Positions 5,759-6,254 of a DNA stretch of 6,254 nt are shown piece after piece (position 1 is the stretch's first letter; each line of letters starts with the position of its first letter). The DNA comes from JADLDB01 sp040752975 (lineage in GTDB: Bacteria > Myxococcota > Myxococcia > Myxococcales > Myxococcaceae). The position numbers and the translations under genes are program-made. Location of the stretch: assembly GCA_040752975.1 (NCBI GenBank), contig JBFMHF010000251.1, positions 1 to 6,254 of the forward strand, written 5' to 3'. Below the pieces are notes generated by a model that did no database searches, was not told the origin of the DNA, and saw nothing but the letters and a program-made list of their open reading frames with translations.

Positions 5759-6254
5759 ATGCCGTCCCTCCCCCGCGCGGGCGTATTCGCCGTGGCGCTC
5801 CTCTTCGCGCCCGCTGCCCTCGCGCAGTCCGCCGACGCGCAGCGCTACATCCTCGCGGCGTCACGGCTCTACGAGAACCTCGAGTACGAGCGCGCGCTGG
5901 ACCAGCTCAAGAAGGCGCGCGGCGTGTCCGGCGGCGTGGAGGACGACGTCAACATCGCCCTCTACGAGGGCATCATCCTCTCGGACATGGGCAGGAAAGA
6001 AGAAGCCGTCGCCGCCTTCCGCGAAGGCCTCTACCTGAAGCCCGAGGCCAACCTGCCGGTGAAGGTGGCCCCGAAAATCAACCAGGTCTTCACCGCCACC
6101 AAGAATGACGTGCTGAAGGAGCTCCAGCCCATCCTCGCGAAGAAGCGCGCGGAGGAAGAGAAGAAGCGCCTCGAGGAGGAGAAGCGGAAGAAGGACGAGG
6201 CCGCCAGGCTGGCCGCCGCCGAGGCGGAGAAGAAGCGGCTCGCCGACGAGGAAG
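5759..6254 (+). CDS. Exported TPR protein with charged helical tail (3' end cut by window)
   Basis: The reading frame is open from ATG 5759 to the window edge, giving 165 residues of a longer protein. Residues 1-22 form a clear signal peptide: an Arg in the N-region, a hydrophobic core VFAVALLFAPAA (9-20) and an ALA-QS cleavage site. Two TPR-like helix pairs follow at about 25-56 (LYENLEYERALDQLKKA) and 62-95 (ALYEGIILSDMGRKEEAVAAF), then NLPVKVAPKINQVF (98-111). That block resembles one I associate with myxobacterial TPR envelope proteins, by recall. From about 127 the chain is almost entirely Lys, Glu, Arg and Ala, repeating KKR and EEEK, as in a long single helix or a TolA-like stalk. It is probably periplasmic, a scaffold or envelope component. 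The missing C-terminus could carry a domain such as PEGA; that cannot be seen here. It is divergent from the small - strand operon. Confidence 0.82.
   Translation, partial: MPSLPRAGVFAVALLFAPAALAQSADAQRYILAASRLYENLEYERALDQLKKARGVSGGVEDDVNIALYEGIILSDMGRKEEAVAAFREGLYLKPEANLPVKVAPKINQVFTATKNDVLKELQPILAKKRAEEEKKRLEEEKRKKDEAARLAAAEAEKKRLADEE

Noticed and set aside
5533..6108. 191-residue + strand frame across the divergent starts
   Set aside because: It is out of frame with the TPR gene, Arg-rich, and crosses both divergent starts. The frame from ATG 5759 has a proper signal peptide and TPR pattern.

Overview
The window is very GC-rich DNA with dense, tightly packed genes, near-universal G/C at third codon positions and long meaningless open frames opposite real genes. 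Together with the gene families present (DUF2252, a stand-alone PilZ protein, DUF3160, and a secreted TPR protein with a charged helical tail), this suggests a myxobacterium of the Myxococcus/Corallococcus type. That placement is inference from composition and gene content; no taxonomic marker gene is present.

Layout. Positions 1-201 are non-coding and hold five short GC hairpins of two alternating types (a small interspersed repeat cluster). Next come two + strand genes: a DUF2252 protein (202-1383) and, after a 141-base gap, a single-domain PilZ protein (1525-1875) that should bind cyclic di-GMP. A DUF4261-like protein of unknown function follows on the - strand (1933-2664), convergent with PilZ. 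A 243-base divergent spacer (2665-2907) separates it from a large, probably exported DUF3160 protein (2908-4686, + strand). Convergent to that is a two-gene - strand operon with a 4-base overlap (5002-5706, then 4703-5005), encoding two small proteins that I cannot assign to a family. Only about 50 bases away, and divergent, an exported TPR protein begins at 5759 and runs off the right edge.

How the genes work together. Apart from the overlapping pair, the genes look like independent units: orientation changes four times and both convergent gaps are short. I see no mobile element, CRISPR array, tRNA or rRNA. The points most worth a second look are the hairpin repeats at the left end, the kinase-like motifs in apparently permuted order in the DUF2252 protein, the unassigned overlapping gene pair, and the possible leaderless start of the TPR gene.
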